The notes beneath the pieces were generated by a model. The model was not told the DNA's origin and did not search any database. It saw only the letters and a list, made by a program, of their open reading frames with translations. Below are positions 34,466-42,382 of a stretch of 52,367 nucleotides of DNA, in pieces. How positions within the stretch are numbered: position 1 is the stretch's first letter; the number at the start of each line of letters is the position of its first letter. The stretch is from JANXLS01 sp038227045 (lineage in GTDB: Bacteria > Planctomycetota > SZUA-567 > H5-PLA8). The stretch is taken from the NCBI GenBank assembly GCA_038227045.1, contig JBBRQD010000032.1:1-52367 (forward strand), written 5' to 3'. Both the position numbers and the translations under genes were made by a program.

Positions 34466-35206
34466 ATGCCAATTACGAAGGTCTCTGTCGTCACGCCCAT
34501 TCACAACGAGTCCTCGAATATTCCGGAGCTCGTCGAGCGCATCGAAAAAACGATGGAGGCTTGGCGCGCGCAGGAAAACGGACGCGAGTGGGAACATCTC
34601 GCGTGTGACGACCACTCATCCGATGGCAGCCTGGAACTGCTCCAAAAACTGGCCGAAACGCATCCGCGCTTGAAGCCCGTCCGTAATCCAAAACGCTCGG
34701 GGCAGACCGGCGGTTTCGAAACCGGCTTCCGCCATGCGACCGGCGATGTCGTAGTGACGATGGACGCCGACTTGCAGAATCAGCCCGAGGACATTCCGGT
34801 GCTGCTCAAACCGATCGAAGAAGACCGGCTCGACCTAGTCAACGCAATCCGCACGCGCCGGCAGCACGCCGGTTCGCTGATCGCGATTTCGAAGCTCGGC
34901 AACTGGCTGATCCGGCGCCTGATGGTCTGCCCCGTGAGCGACGCCGCAAGCAATTTCACCGCTCTGAAATCCAGTTTTGCGAAAGATTTGCCGCTCGTCG
35001 AAAACGATCACCGCTACGTAATCCCGATATTCGTCCATCGCGGCATGGACCCCCAGCGCATCGGCGAAGCCAATACGCGCCACGAAGCGCGCAAACACGG
35101 CGCGTCGAAGTACAGCGCGATTCGCAAAGCATTGACCGGCTTTCCAGAATTGCTGCGCTGCAAGAAGCGGATTACGCAGGGGTTTTACGATTGGCCGAAG
35201 GTGTGA
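34466..35206 (+). CDS. Family 2 glycosyltransferase, dolichyl/undecaprenyl-phosphate sugar synthase type
   Basis: A 246-residue GT-A enzyme. VSVVTPIHNESSNIPELV, CDDHSSDGS, and the metal-binding TMDADLQNQPEDIP are the hallmarks of DPM1/ArnC/GtrB-like enzymes, which move a sugar from a nucleotide to a polyprenyl phosphate. Unlike GtrB and ArnC it lacks C-terminal membrane helices, so it is DPM1-like and soluble or peripheral. RHEARKHGASKYS is the usual catalytic-loop motif. The next gene starts 1 nt after its stop, so the two are probably translationally coupled. The GT39 protein would use the lipid-linked sugar made here. Confidence 0.92.
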   Translation: MPITKVSVVTPIHNESSNIPELVERIEKTMEAWRAQENGREWEHLACDDHSSDGSLELLQKLAETHPRLKPVRNPKRSGQTGGFETGFRHATGDVVVTMDADLQNQPEDIPVLLKPIEEDRLDLVNAIRTRRQHAGSLIAISKLGNWLIRRLMVCPVSDAASNFTALKSSFAKDLPLVENDHRYVIPIFVHRGMDPQRIGEANTRHEARKHGASKYSAIRKALTGFPELLRCKKRITQGFYDWPKV

Positions 35207-35207
35207 A

Positions 35208-36794
35208 ATGCTTGAATCATCCCAATCCCCTCCTCATTCGTCCCCGTCGGCTGTCTGGTACTTTCTACTTGCCGCCGCATTGTATCTGCTGACCGCCGGC
35301 TGGAATCTGGGCAGTCAATCGATCTCGAATCCGGAAGAGGCTCGTTACGCCTGCGCCGCGCGGCAGATGCTCCGCGATGGCGATTGGATTGTTCCCAAGT
35401 TCAACGGCGAAGTGCGCCTCGTCAAACCCATCCTCTTTTATTGGGTGATTGCCGCAACCGGCAAAATTGGGACAATGCTCAGTCTGGGTCTCGTCACTGC
35501 GATGCGACTGGGTCCGTTGTTCATGGGCATGCTCGCCGTGGCCGCGACGTTTTTAATCGCGCGAAAATTGACGAACGGCTCGGCGCTCGCGGGATTTGTC
35601 GCGGCAGTGGTGCTGATGACCTGCAACGAATTTCACAAACTGTCGCGCGAGTTAGTGATCGAAATGACGATCACCGCGTTATTCACATGGGCCTGGTATT
35701 TCGCACTCGTGTCGCTGGACCGGATCGCGGCCAACGCACGCACTTGGCTTCCACTCCTCGGATTTTACGTGTGCCTCGGGCTTGCCTGCATGGCGAAAGG
35801 TCCGCTGCCGGTCGCGGGGTTCGTCGTGCTGCCGCTCCTGATCTATTTGTTGATGACCAAACGCCTCAATAATTTGTCTCGCGCCGGACTGTGGTGGGGC
35901 GTGCCGTTGACCTGTCTGATTGGATTCTGGTGGTTTTATGCGCTGGCCCAACGCGGCCTTAAAGAAGGAGCGAACGACTTTTTTCTAAATGAAAACCTGC
36001 ATCGCGTTCTCGGCGAAAAGGATCACATTCATCCCTGGCCTTGGCTCCAGTATTTCGTCTGGTTGCCCGAAGGACTTGCACCCTGGATTCTGGCAGTTCC
36101 GTTTATGCTCTGGCACTTGTTTAAAAAGCGAGAGGCGGGCAATGAATGGATCGCGACCGATGCTGGAAAATTCATCTTTTGCGCCGAAGTCGTCGCGTTC
36201 TTGATCATTGGACTTTCGGCGAGCAAACGGACGCTGTATCTGCTACCTCTGTACCCGCCATTCGCGATTTGGGCGGGATGGAATTTTAATGACGTTTTCG
36301 CAATCGATAGACCGGAGTTGCGTCCAGAACAAACTGGGCGCATCAAATGGGTATACGCAGCACTCGGTTTAGCGCTCGCAATGGCTCTGGCATACGAAAT
36401 CGTGCTTGTTCCCAAACGCGAAAAAGCGCTGGGAAATGCGGCTTTTTTCGCCGCGCTCGGCACGCATCTCAATGACCGCAAATTGGTCACGCTCAATGAA
36501 AGCGCCAATGAAGCCGTGTGGTATTTGGACCTCGACAAGCCCATCGTCAAAGTGAACTATCCGGGGTTGAAGGAGAAGTTTTTCGAAGCGGAAAACACCG
36601 TGTTGTTGCTGAAAGACAAAGATTTGGTTAAAATAGCGGAGTTGAAACCGGCGCTTCGTTTGATCACGGGCTTCGAATGGAAGCGTGGCAAGGACACTTA
36701 TGTTCTGGCCACGCCCAATCCCGACCAAAAGCCGGACGAGAAGTTATTCGAGCGCAAGAGCAAAGACTCGGGCAAAGAATCAGGAGACGACTAG
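35208..36794 (+). CDS. GT39-family membrane glycosyltransferase (ArnT/PMT-like)
   Basis: A 528-residue multi-pass protein. The early SNPEEARYACAARQML matches the first periplasmic loop of ArnT/PMT enzymes, where acidic residues (here the two Glu after Pro) bind the metal and sugar donor. About eleven to thirteen hydrophobic helices follow (for example LGPLFMGMLAVAATFLIA and FIFCAEVVAFLIIGLS), with a soluble C-terminal part from about residue 420 that ends in a Lys/Asp-rich tail. It should transfer sugar from a polyprenyl phosphate to a lipid, glycan or protein outside the membrane. The donor is likely produced by the GT2 gene 1 nt upstream. Confidence 0.9.
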   Translation: MLESSQSPPHSSPSAVWYFLLAAALYLLTAGWNLGSQSISNPEEARYACAARQMLRDGDWIVPKFNGEVRLVKPILFYWVIAATGKIGTMLSLGLVTAMRLGPLFMGMLAVAATFLIARKLTNGSALAGFVAAVVLMTCNEFHKLSRELVIEMTITALFTWAWYFALVSLDRIAANARTWLPLLGFYVCLGLACMAKGPLPVAGFVVLPLLIYLLMTKRLNNLSRAGLWWGVPLTCLIGFWWFYALAQRGLKEGANDFFLNENLHRVLGEKDHIHPWPWLQYFVWLPEGLAPWILAVPFMLWHLFKKREAGNEWIATDAGKFIFCAEVVAFLIIGLSASKRTLYLLPLYPPFAIWAGWNFNDVFAIDRPELRPEQTGRIKWVYAALGLALAMALAYEIVLVPKREKALGNAAFFAALGTHLNDRKLVTLNESANEAVWYLDLDKPIVKVNYPGLKEKFFEAENTVLLLKDKDLVKIAELKPALRLITGFEWKRGKDTYVLATPNPDQKPDEKLFERKSKDSGKESGDD

Positions 36795-36797
36795 ACA

Positions 36798-37772
36798 GTG
36801 GAAATCAAGAAAGTATTCATCACCGGCGGCTGCGGATTCGTCGGATCGTATCTCGCGCGCGAACTGCTCAAGCAGGGCTGCGAACTGATGCTCTTCGATT
36901 CGTTTCTGAATTACATCGATCCCTTCATCAGCAATTATCAATTTTTTCTCAAGGCCCGCATGGCCGACCTGATGGATAAAGTAAAGATCGAACGCGGCGA
37001 TCTGCGCGTGCAGAAACGCATGCAGCAATTGCTCAACGATTGGAAGCCCGACGCGGTCGTGCATCTCGCCGCGCTGCCCAGCGCCAAAGAATCCACGATG
37101 TACCCCACCGAAGCGCTGCAGATCAACGTCGACGGCACCCTCTCTCTTTTGGAAGGCGTGAAAGCCTGCGGCAGCGTGCGGCGTTTTATCTTTACCAGTT
37201 CGAGCTTCGTCTACGGCAACTTCAAACGCCCCATCGCCGACGAGGAACATCCGACCGATCCGATCGATGTGTACGGCGGCACAAAACTGACCGGCGAAAT
37301 CCTGACGCGTGCCTATTCGAAACAGCACGGCTTCGAGTACGTGATTGTGCGCCCGTCGGCGGTCTACGGATTCGGCGACTGCAATCGGCGCGTGACGCAG
37401 ATTCTGATCGAAAACGCAATCAAAGGCAAGCCGCTGATCCTTCACGACGGTGGGCGTTCGAAGATCGATTTCACCTATATCACGGACGTGGCCGACGGCT
37501 TCGCGCGCGCGTTGATGACGCCGGAAGGCGCGAACCAGACCTTCAACATCACCCGCGGCAACGCCCGCAGCATTCTCGAATTCGCACTCGAAGTGAAGAA
37601 GCACTTTCCAAAAGCGGAACTGGTCGAAAAGCCGCCCGACACCAACCGCCCCGAACGCGGAACGCTCAGTATCGAGAAGGCGAAGAAGCTTCTTGGGTAC
37701 AATCCGAGGATCGATATCGAGCAAGGCGTGGCGGAATATGTGCAGCGATTAAAAAACGAGGGGCCGAAGTAG
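36798..37772 (+). CDS. NAD-dependent epimerase/dehydratase (nucleotide sugar)
   Basis: A 324-residue extended SDR. FITGGCGFVGSYLA is the NAD-binding GxxGxxG, HLAALPS the second motif, SSSFVYG the catalytic Ser region and VYGGTKL the YxxxK. The late VRPSAVYGFGD and FTYITDVADGF fit UDP-sugar 4-epimerases or dehydratases. It starts with GTG, 3 nt after the GT39 stop; AGGAGA at 36782-36787 is the ribosome site. It probably makes the nucleotide sugar used by the GT2 enzyme. The exact sugar cannot be assigned. Confidence 0.92.
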   Translation: MEIKKVFITGGCGFVGSYLARELLKQGCELMLFDSFLNYIDPFISNYQFFLKARMADLMDKVKIERGDLRVQKRMQQLLNDWKPDAVVHLAALPSAKESTMYPTEALQINVDGTLSLLEGVKACGSVRRFIFTSSSFVYGNFKRPIADEEHPTDPIDVYGGTKLTGEILTRAYSKQHGFEYVIVRPSAVYGFGDCNRRVTQILIENAIKGKPLILHDGGRSKIDFTYITDVADGFARALMTPEGANQTFNITRGNARSILEFALEVKKHFPKAELVEKPPDTNRPERGTLSIEKAKKLLGYNPRIDIEQGVAEYVQRLKNEGPK

Positions 37773-37779
37773 GAAAGTG

Positions 37780-37800
37780 GTCTGGGCGTCCCGCCCAGAC
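37780..37800. repeat. Short perfect hairpin after the envelope operon
   Basis: GTCTGGGCG-TCC-CGCCCAGAC is a 9-bp perfect stem with a 3-nt loop, 7 bp past the epimerase stop. It is followed by AAAA on this strand, not T, so it is either a weak terminator or a copy of a palindromic repeat. A second inverted pair, CCGGTGGT/ACCACCGG, lies at 37866-37903. Confidence 0.65.
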
Positions 37801-37904
37801 AAAACAATTGAATACAAAGCAAGATACCGAATTGCAATTATACCGAAGGGATTGCCAGCCATTAGCCGGTGGTTGAGCCCGGTATCACGGCCGACACCAC
37901 CGGA

Positions 37905-38423
37905 TCAGCCGCCCATTTCCTTTCGCACAACCGACTCGACCGAATCCAGAAGCGAACGCCCTTTCACGGCCATCGAAAGGCGCAGGAAAATATATGATGC
38001 GCATATTCCTAAGTATGCGAGGATGTATGAATATATCGCGGGCAGATCGGAGAGGACTCGCTTCTGAATGGTGAAAACAAGTACCAGCGCAATTGCTCCG
38101 GCCAAGATAGCGCGGAAACACCATTCCAGCAGAGCTGAATTCGACTTGATCTCAACGAGCATTTCAGGAGCACTAAGATAATCCCAGTAGAACACCACAT
38201 CAAGGCCGTGAGTCCAACCTTTGCGCACGCGAAATTTATGATGAACTTGTCCTAGCCGACTACCTGTACCTTCTTCAAGCTCCTCACTACGTCGCGCAAT
38301 TTTGACTCGCGCATCATCGCCAAATCTAACCTTTTCAAGAATCGCAAGCATAGATAACCGGATCAACTCTTCGATCCGATCCCCTGAGAGATCGCCTAGC
38401 GGAATTTTGATCGTTCGTCCCAT
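37905..38423 (-). CDS. Small two-helix membrane protein of unknown family
   Basis: A 172-residue protein. The N-terminal 100 residues are soluble and charged (KIPLGDLSGDRIEELIRLSM, KIARRSEELEEGTGSRLG), then come two hydrophobic helices (WCFRAILAGAIALVLVFTI and AIYSYILAYLGICASYIFL) and a short cytoplasmic-type tail. I do not recognise the family. ATG at 38423 is chosen as GAGGG lies 6 nt upstream; a longer start at 38453 lacks one. Codon use is more A/T-rich than that of its neighbours, so it may be recently acquired. Confidence 0.7.
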   Translation of the reverse strand: MGRTIKIPLGDLSGDRIEELIRLSMLAILEKVRFGDDARVKIARRSEELEEGTGSRLGQVHHKFRVRKGWTHGLDVVFYWDYLSAPEMLVEIKSNSALLEWCFRAILAGAIALVLVFTIQKRVLSDLPAIYSYILAYLGICASYIFLRLSMAVKGRSLLDSVESVVRKEMGG

Positions 38424-38509
38424 GCGCTGCCCTCGAACAATTCCAGATTGCATTTGAAGTCGTTAAACAGAGAATAACATGAATTGAAATCGAATATGGA
38501 GAAATCCCC

Positions 38510-39295
38510 ATGCCCCTCAACATCCAATCGCTCTACAACCTCCGCGGCAAAACCGCCTACATCCCCGGCGGCTACGGCGGCATCGGCTCAGCCATAGCGT
38601 GGGGTCTGGCGTCGTGCGGGGCCGCCGTCGTAGTCTCCGGCCGAAGCAAGGAAAAGGCCGAAGCGCTCGCGGCGCAATTGAAAGCCGCCGGGCACGAAGC
38701 GTGCGGCATCGCGATGGACGCCAAGTCCGTTCCGGAGATTCGCGATTCGGTCGATTTCGTCGCGGAGAAATACGGGCGCGTCGACATCCTCGTCAACAGC
38801 GTCGGCATGAATATCGAAATGTCGATGCTCGAATTCACCGAAGAAGCCTACGACGAGGTCTACCAGGTCAACCAAAAAGCAGCGATGTTTCTCGGACAGC
38901 AATGCGCGCGGCACCAGGTCAAGGCCGGCGTGGGCGGAAAGCAGGTCCATCTGCTTTCGGTTCGCTCGCAACTCGCACTGCGCGGGCGCGGCTATTCGGC
39001 GTACTGTTCGACCAAGGGCGCGATGGTCCTGCTGCTCAAGCAGCACGCGATGGAACTTGCCCCGCACAAAATCAACGTCAACGGCGTCGCGCCCACATTC
39101 GTTTACACGGATATGGTGACGAAGATCCTGGCCGACGAAAAATTCAAGACAGCGCTGCTGGCCCGTATTCCCCTCGGCCGCATCGCAAATCCGGACGACA
39201 TCGTCGGACCCGCCGTCTTCTTCTGCTCAAGCGCCTCCGACTTCATCACGGGCCAAGTGCTGTACGCAGACGGCGGCATCACCGCCTGCCAGTAA
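38510..39295 (+). CDS. Short-chain dehydrogenase/reductase (SDR)
   Basis: A 261-residue classical SDR. The cofactor motif is GGYGGIG near residue 19, in the place of TGxxxGxG; NSVG replaces NNAG; the catalytic set is Ser in LLSVRS with Y-C-S-T-K. The C-terminal FITGQVLYADGGI is standard. The sequence style fits gluconate/2-deoxygluconate 5-dehydrogenase-like enzymes acting on sugar acids or alcohols, but this is not certain. A GGAG lies about 8 nt before the ATG. It stands alone, with a long hairpin repeat after it. Confidence 0.9.
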   Translation: MPLNIQSLYNLRGKTAYIPGGYGGIGSAIAWGLASCGAAVVVSGRSKEKAEALAAQLKAAGHEACGIAMDAKSVPEIRDSVDFVAEKYGRVDILVNSVGMNIEMSMLEFTEEAYDEVYQVNQKAAMFLGQQCARHQVKAGVGGKQVHLLSVRSQLALRGRGYSAYCSTKGAMVLLLKQHAMELAPHKINVNGVAPTFVYTDMVTKILADEKFKTALLARIPLGRIANPDDIVGPAVFFCSSASDFITGQVLYADGGITACQ

Positions 39296-39302
39296 ATGCA
39301 GG

Positions 39303-39440
39303 TGGGTGGCCCAGCCCAGCGGGCTGGGTCGCGAAGCGGCAAGAAGCATCTCCCTTGACTCCCGAATTTCAGGAAGTGCATGAGTCTAAGGAAAGGCTTC
39401 TTGTGCCTTCGGCACCCAGCTCGCTGGGCTGGGCCACCCT
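39303..39440. repeat. Long imperfect inverted repeat element, about 138 bp
   Basis: Left arm 39303-39347 begins TGGGTGGCCCAGCCCAGCGG and right arm 39396-39440 is its reverse complement with a few mismatches over about 45 bp, around a 48-bp loop. It fills much of the 247-bp gap between two plus-strand genes. Size, termini and lack of coding potential resemble a MITE or REP-type element; no transposase is seen for it here. Confidence 0.75.
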
Positions 39441-39542
39441 ATCGCAATTGCAATACACACTCCTGAAACCGTCGTTAATTGCATTTTCAGCGTTATCGAG
39501 TCTAATTCATTCGGGGGTCGTTTTTGAGGAGGGGAAATTGCC

Positions 39543-41504
39543 ATGTCGAATGAACCAGCCACGCCAAGCGAGATCGTCATTCGGATGATGCGCCGCAGCG
39601 AGTTTTTGAAAAGCATCGCCGCGGCTTTGGCGAGCACGCGCGAATTGCGTGGCTTGCGCATGTTGACGACCGACGAAATCAGCATCCTCAAAGATCAACA
39701 CAACTCCGCGGAAGAATGGTCGCGCGTGTGGGTCGGGAAGGATTTCAATCCGCATAAAGTAGTCGGCTGCTATTTTTCCGGCGACGTCAACTTGGGCGTT
39801 TTCAAGGAGCGCATTGAACTCGAACGCGGCGTGTTCATTGGTTCGGGCATATACAACTGCGATCTCAAAAACGTCTCGGTGGGCGATCACGCCTTCATCT
39901 CGAACAACACGCTGATCGCCAATTGTTACGTCGGGCCGCGCGCGATCGTCGAAGGCTGCGGCAGCATCGTCTGCTCCGGCGAGACGACTTTCGGCAACGG
40001 GCAGCGCGTTTCGCTGGGCATCGAAGCCGGCGGGCGCGAGACGGCTTTTTTCGCCGAGTTGACCGTCGAGATCGCCGCGCGCATCGCATCCTTTCGCCGA
40101 GATCTGAAGCTGATCGAGGATTACGAATTGGCGGTCGAAATGTACGCGCGCGCGGCCGCCTCGCGTATCTGCATCATCGAAGCAAATGCGGTGGTCAAGA
40201 ACACGCCCAAAATTCTCAACTGCTATATCGGCGCGGGCGCGATGATCGATGCCGCGATCTCGCTCGAAAACACCTGCGTGTTGAGCAACGTCGCCGAATC
40301 CACGCGCATCGCATCGGGCGCGTGTTTGCGCGATTCGATCGTTCAATGGGGCTCCTTCGTCGAGACCCACGCCATCGTGCAGAGTTCCGTGTTGTGCGAA
40401 TACAGCGGCGTGGACAGCCACGGCAAAGTCACCCGCTCGCTGATCGGGCCAAATTCCAGCGTGAGCTGCGGCGAGTGCATCAGTTCGCTGATGGGGCCGT
40501 TCGTCGGATTTCACCATCATGCGTTGCTGATTTCGGCGTTCTGGCCCGAGGGTAAAGGCAACATCGGCTACGGCGCGAACATCGGCAGCAATCACACCAG
40601 CAAGGCGCCCGATCAGGAAATCTGGCCGGGCGAAGGAACTTTTTTCGGGCTCGGCGTGAACATCAAATTTCCCTCGGATTTCACGCAAGCACCCTACAGC
40701 CTCGTCGCGACCGGCATCTCGACGCTGCCGCAACGCTGCACGATGCCGTTCAGCCTGATCACCGTTCGCGCGGAGCACTTCACCGGCGTCTCGCCTGCTT
40801 ACAATGAAATTCTGCCGGGCTGGGTTTTGGGCGACAACATTTTTGCGGTGATGCGCAACGAACGAAAATACGCCATCCGCAACAAGGCCACGCGCAGCAC
40901 CCTCGGCTACGAAGTCTTCCGCCCGGACATCATCGATCTGATGGTGGCCGCGCGCGCGGCGCTGCGGAAAGTCGTCGAGGATCCGCAGACGCCGGAACGC
41001 GCATCGGTTTTCTCAGCCTCGAAATCGGGTCTGCTGGGCGTCGTCTATACAGATAAGGAAATTCCCGGCCTCGGCAAGAATTTCATGAAAGAATCGGCGC
41101 GCCTCGAAGGCATCGACGCATATTCGTTCTACATTCGCATGTACGCACTAAAAGGTCTCCGTCTTGCGCTGCGTTTTTGCCTGAAAACCAAACGCGACCA
41201 CACGCGCGTTCTCGAGGCGGGTTACATCGGCGACCCGCGCTACGAGCACGAGCGCGCACTGCTGGCATCCGAGTTTCCCGGCAAGAGCGTGGCGGAACTG
41301 CTGCGCGAACTCGCGACAATGTCGAAGAAAATGTTCGGCGACATATTGCTTTCAAAAGAGAAGGACGACTTTCGAGGCGCGCGAATCATCCCGGACTACA
41401 TGCTCGCGCACATCCCGGCCGCTCAAGACCGCTTCGTCGTCACGGCGAAGACCGAGATGGAGGAGTTGCGCGCGGAGATTGATGAGATGCTCAAGAAGCT
41501 GTGA
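39543..41504 (+). CDS. DUF4954 family protein with left-handed beta-helix repeats
   Basis: A 653-residue soluble protein. Residues 75-400 contain hexapeptide-like strands (VFIGSGIYNCDLKNVSVGDH, ISLENTCVLSNVAESTRIAS, VVKNTPKILNCYIGAGAMID) typical of the LbetaH fold of sugar acyl- and nucleotidyltransferases; the length and GPFVGFHHHALLISAFWPEGKGN core match DUF4954. The C-terminal 200 residues are helical (MYALKGLRLALRFC, ESARLEGIDAYSFYIRM). Family function is not established. GGAGGGG lies before the ATG. It is convergent with the metallopeptidase gene, 6-bp gap. Confidence 0.88.
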   Translation: MSNEPATPSEIVIRMMRRSEFLKSIAAALASTRELRGLRMLTTDEISILKDQHNSAEEWSRVWVGKDFNPHKVVGCYFSGDVNLGVFKERIELERGVFIGSGIYNCDLKNVSVGDHAFISNNTLIANCYVGPRAIVEGCGSIVCSGETTFGNGQRVSLGIEAGGRETAFFAELTVEIAARIASFRRDLKLIEDYELAVEMYARAAASRICIIEANAVVKNTPKILNCYIGAGAMIDAAISLENTCVLSNVAESTRIASGACLRDSIVQWGSFVETHAIVQSSVLCEYSGVDSHGKVTRSLIGPNSSVSCGECISSLMGPFVGFHHHALLISAFWPEGKGNIGYGANIGSNHTSKAPDQEIWPGEGTFFGLGVNIKFPSDFTQAPYSLVATGISTLPQRCTMPFSLITVRAEHFTGVSPAYNEILPGWVLGDNIFAVMRNERKYAIRNKATRSTLGYEVFRPDIIDLMVAARAALRKVVEDPQTPERASVFSASKSGLLGVVYTDKEIPGLGKNFMKESARLEGIDAYSFYIRMYALKGLRLALRFCLKTKRDHTRVLEAGYIGDPRYEHERALLASEFPGKSVAELLRELATMSKKMFGDILLSKEKDDFRGARIIPDYMLAHIPAAQDRFVVTAKTEMEELRAEIDEMLKKL

Positions 41505-41510
41505 TGCGGC

Positions 41511-42347
41511 TCATTTTTCAAGCGTCAGTTCGAATTGCGCCGCGATTTTGTCGATGAATTTGCGGTGCTTCTCCTCGCTGTTGCGGCGCCAGGCTTCGAG
41601 GTATTGTTTGAACGAATAGAGTTTGCTTAATTTCTCCGTGTTCAAATACGTCACCGCTTCCCACATCTCGGGTTCGGCTTCGAACAGCGGCAGCAGCACT
41701 CCCGCGACGATGTTGTTGCGCGCGCGGTCGGTCGAATTCAGGCGCATGTCGGCTTCGTTGGCTTTGAACCATTCGACAAAGTTTTTCCCGTCCGGCACTT
41801 TTCCCAGCGCGATGCGATCGTCCGCATAGCTGTTCAAACTTTTCCCGTAGTCCTTCCAACTCGGATACGGAGGATCTGTTTTCCAAGTGTGGGCCATTTT
41901 TCTCAGCGCGAAAATCGATGCCGTTTCGCAGAGCGATTCTTCAAACCAGTGATTCGGATTTTCATGCGGCTTGAAGTCGCACAAAATATGGCACATTTCA
42001 TGCGCGAACTGAAACGCGTATTGCGACCAGAACGTGTTGCCAGTGTTCAGTTTTACGCGAATTTCGCCGGCCGGTCCGCGCTGGTAAAGCGTGATAGGGC
42101 CGCCTTTTGGAACGACTTCAATGGGTGGAAGTTTGCGGTTTGGAAAATAGCGCCATAGCTCGCCGGCCGAGGAGCGCAAGACCTTGTTCACATCCTTGAC
42201 ACTAGCGCCCCACTCCTTCTCGTTATTCACTCGTATGTCGAGCTTCTGTTCGATATTCGGGGATATTTTGGGGTCCGCGGCACTAACGCGAAGAAATTCA
42301 TGTCCGGCAAAAGCCAAACCGCACAACATAAAAGCAACGGATTTCAA
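41511..42347 (-). CDS. Secreted zinc metallopeptidase-like protein (HExxH)
   Basis: A 278-residue protein with a signal peptide (SVAFMLCGLAFAGHEFLRVSA). The catalytic motif is H116-E-M-C-H120, followed by NHWFEESLCE, where a Glu about 16-20 residues later would be the third zinc ligand of a gluzincin. This fits DUF1570/peptidase-MA-like proteins. I place the start at a TTG (42347-42345) since GGAGG lies 6 nt upstream and it gives a clean signal peptide; an ATG at residue 7 is the alternative. The frame stays open to 42743, but that part overlaps the divergent gene and is a shadow. Confidence 0.82.
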   Translation of the reverse strand: MKSVAFMLCGLAFAGHEFLRVSAADPKISPNIEQKLDIRVNNEKEWGASVKDVNKVLRSSAGELWRYFPNRKLPPIEVVPKGGPITLYQRGPAGEIRVKLNTGNTFWSQYAFQFAHEMCHILCDFKPHENPNHWFEESLCETASIFALRKMAHTWKTDPPYPSWKDYGKSLNSYADDRIALGKVPDGKNFVEWFKANEADMRLNSTDRARNNIVAGVLLPLFEAEPEMWEAVTYLNTEKLSKLYSFKQYLEAWRRNSEEKHRKFIDKIAAQFELTLEK

Positions 42348-42370
42348 GATGGACCTCCGCAAAAACACGG

Positions 42371-42376
42371 TATACT
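42371..42376 (+). promoter_or_regulatory. -10 box in the 35-bp divergent gap
   Basis: TATACT ends 6 nt before the ATG at 42383 and no ribosome site lies between. The whole gap to the divergent peptidase start is 35 bp, so promoters for both genes must overlap each other's 5' coding ends or be leaderless. Confidence 0.4.
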
Positions 42377-42382
42377 TCGAGC

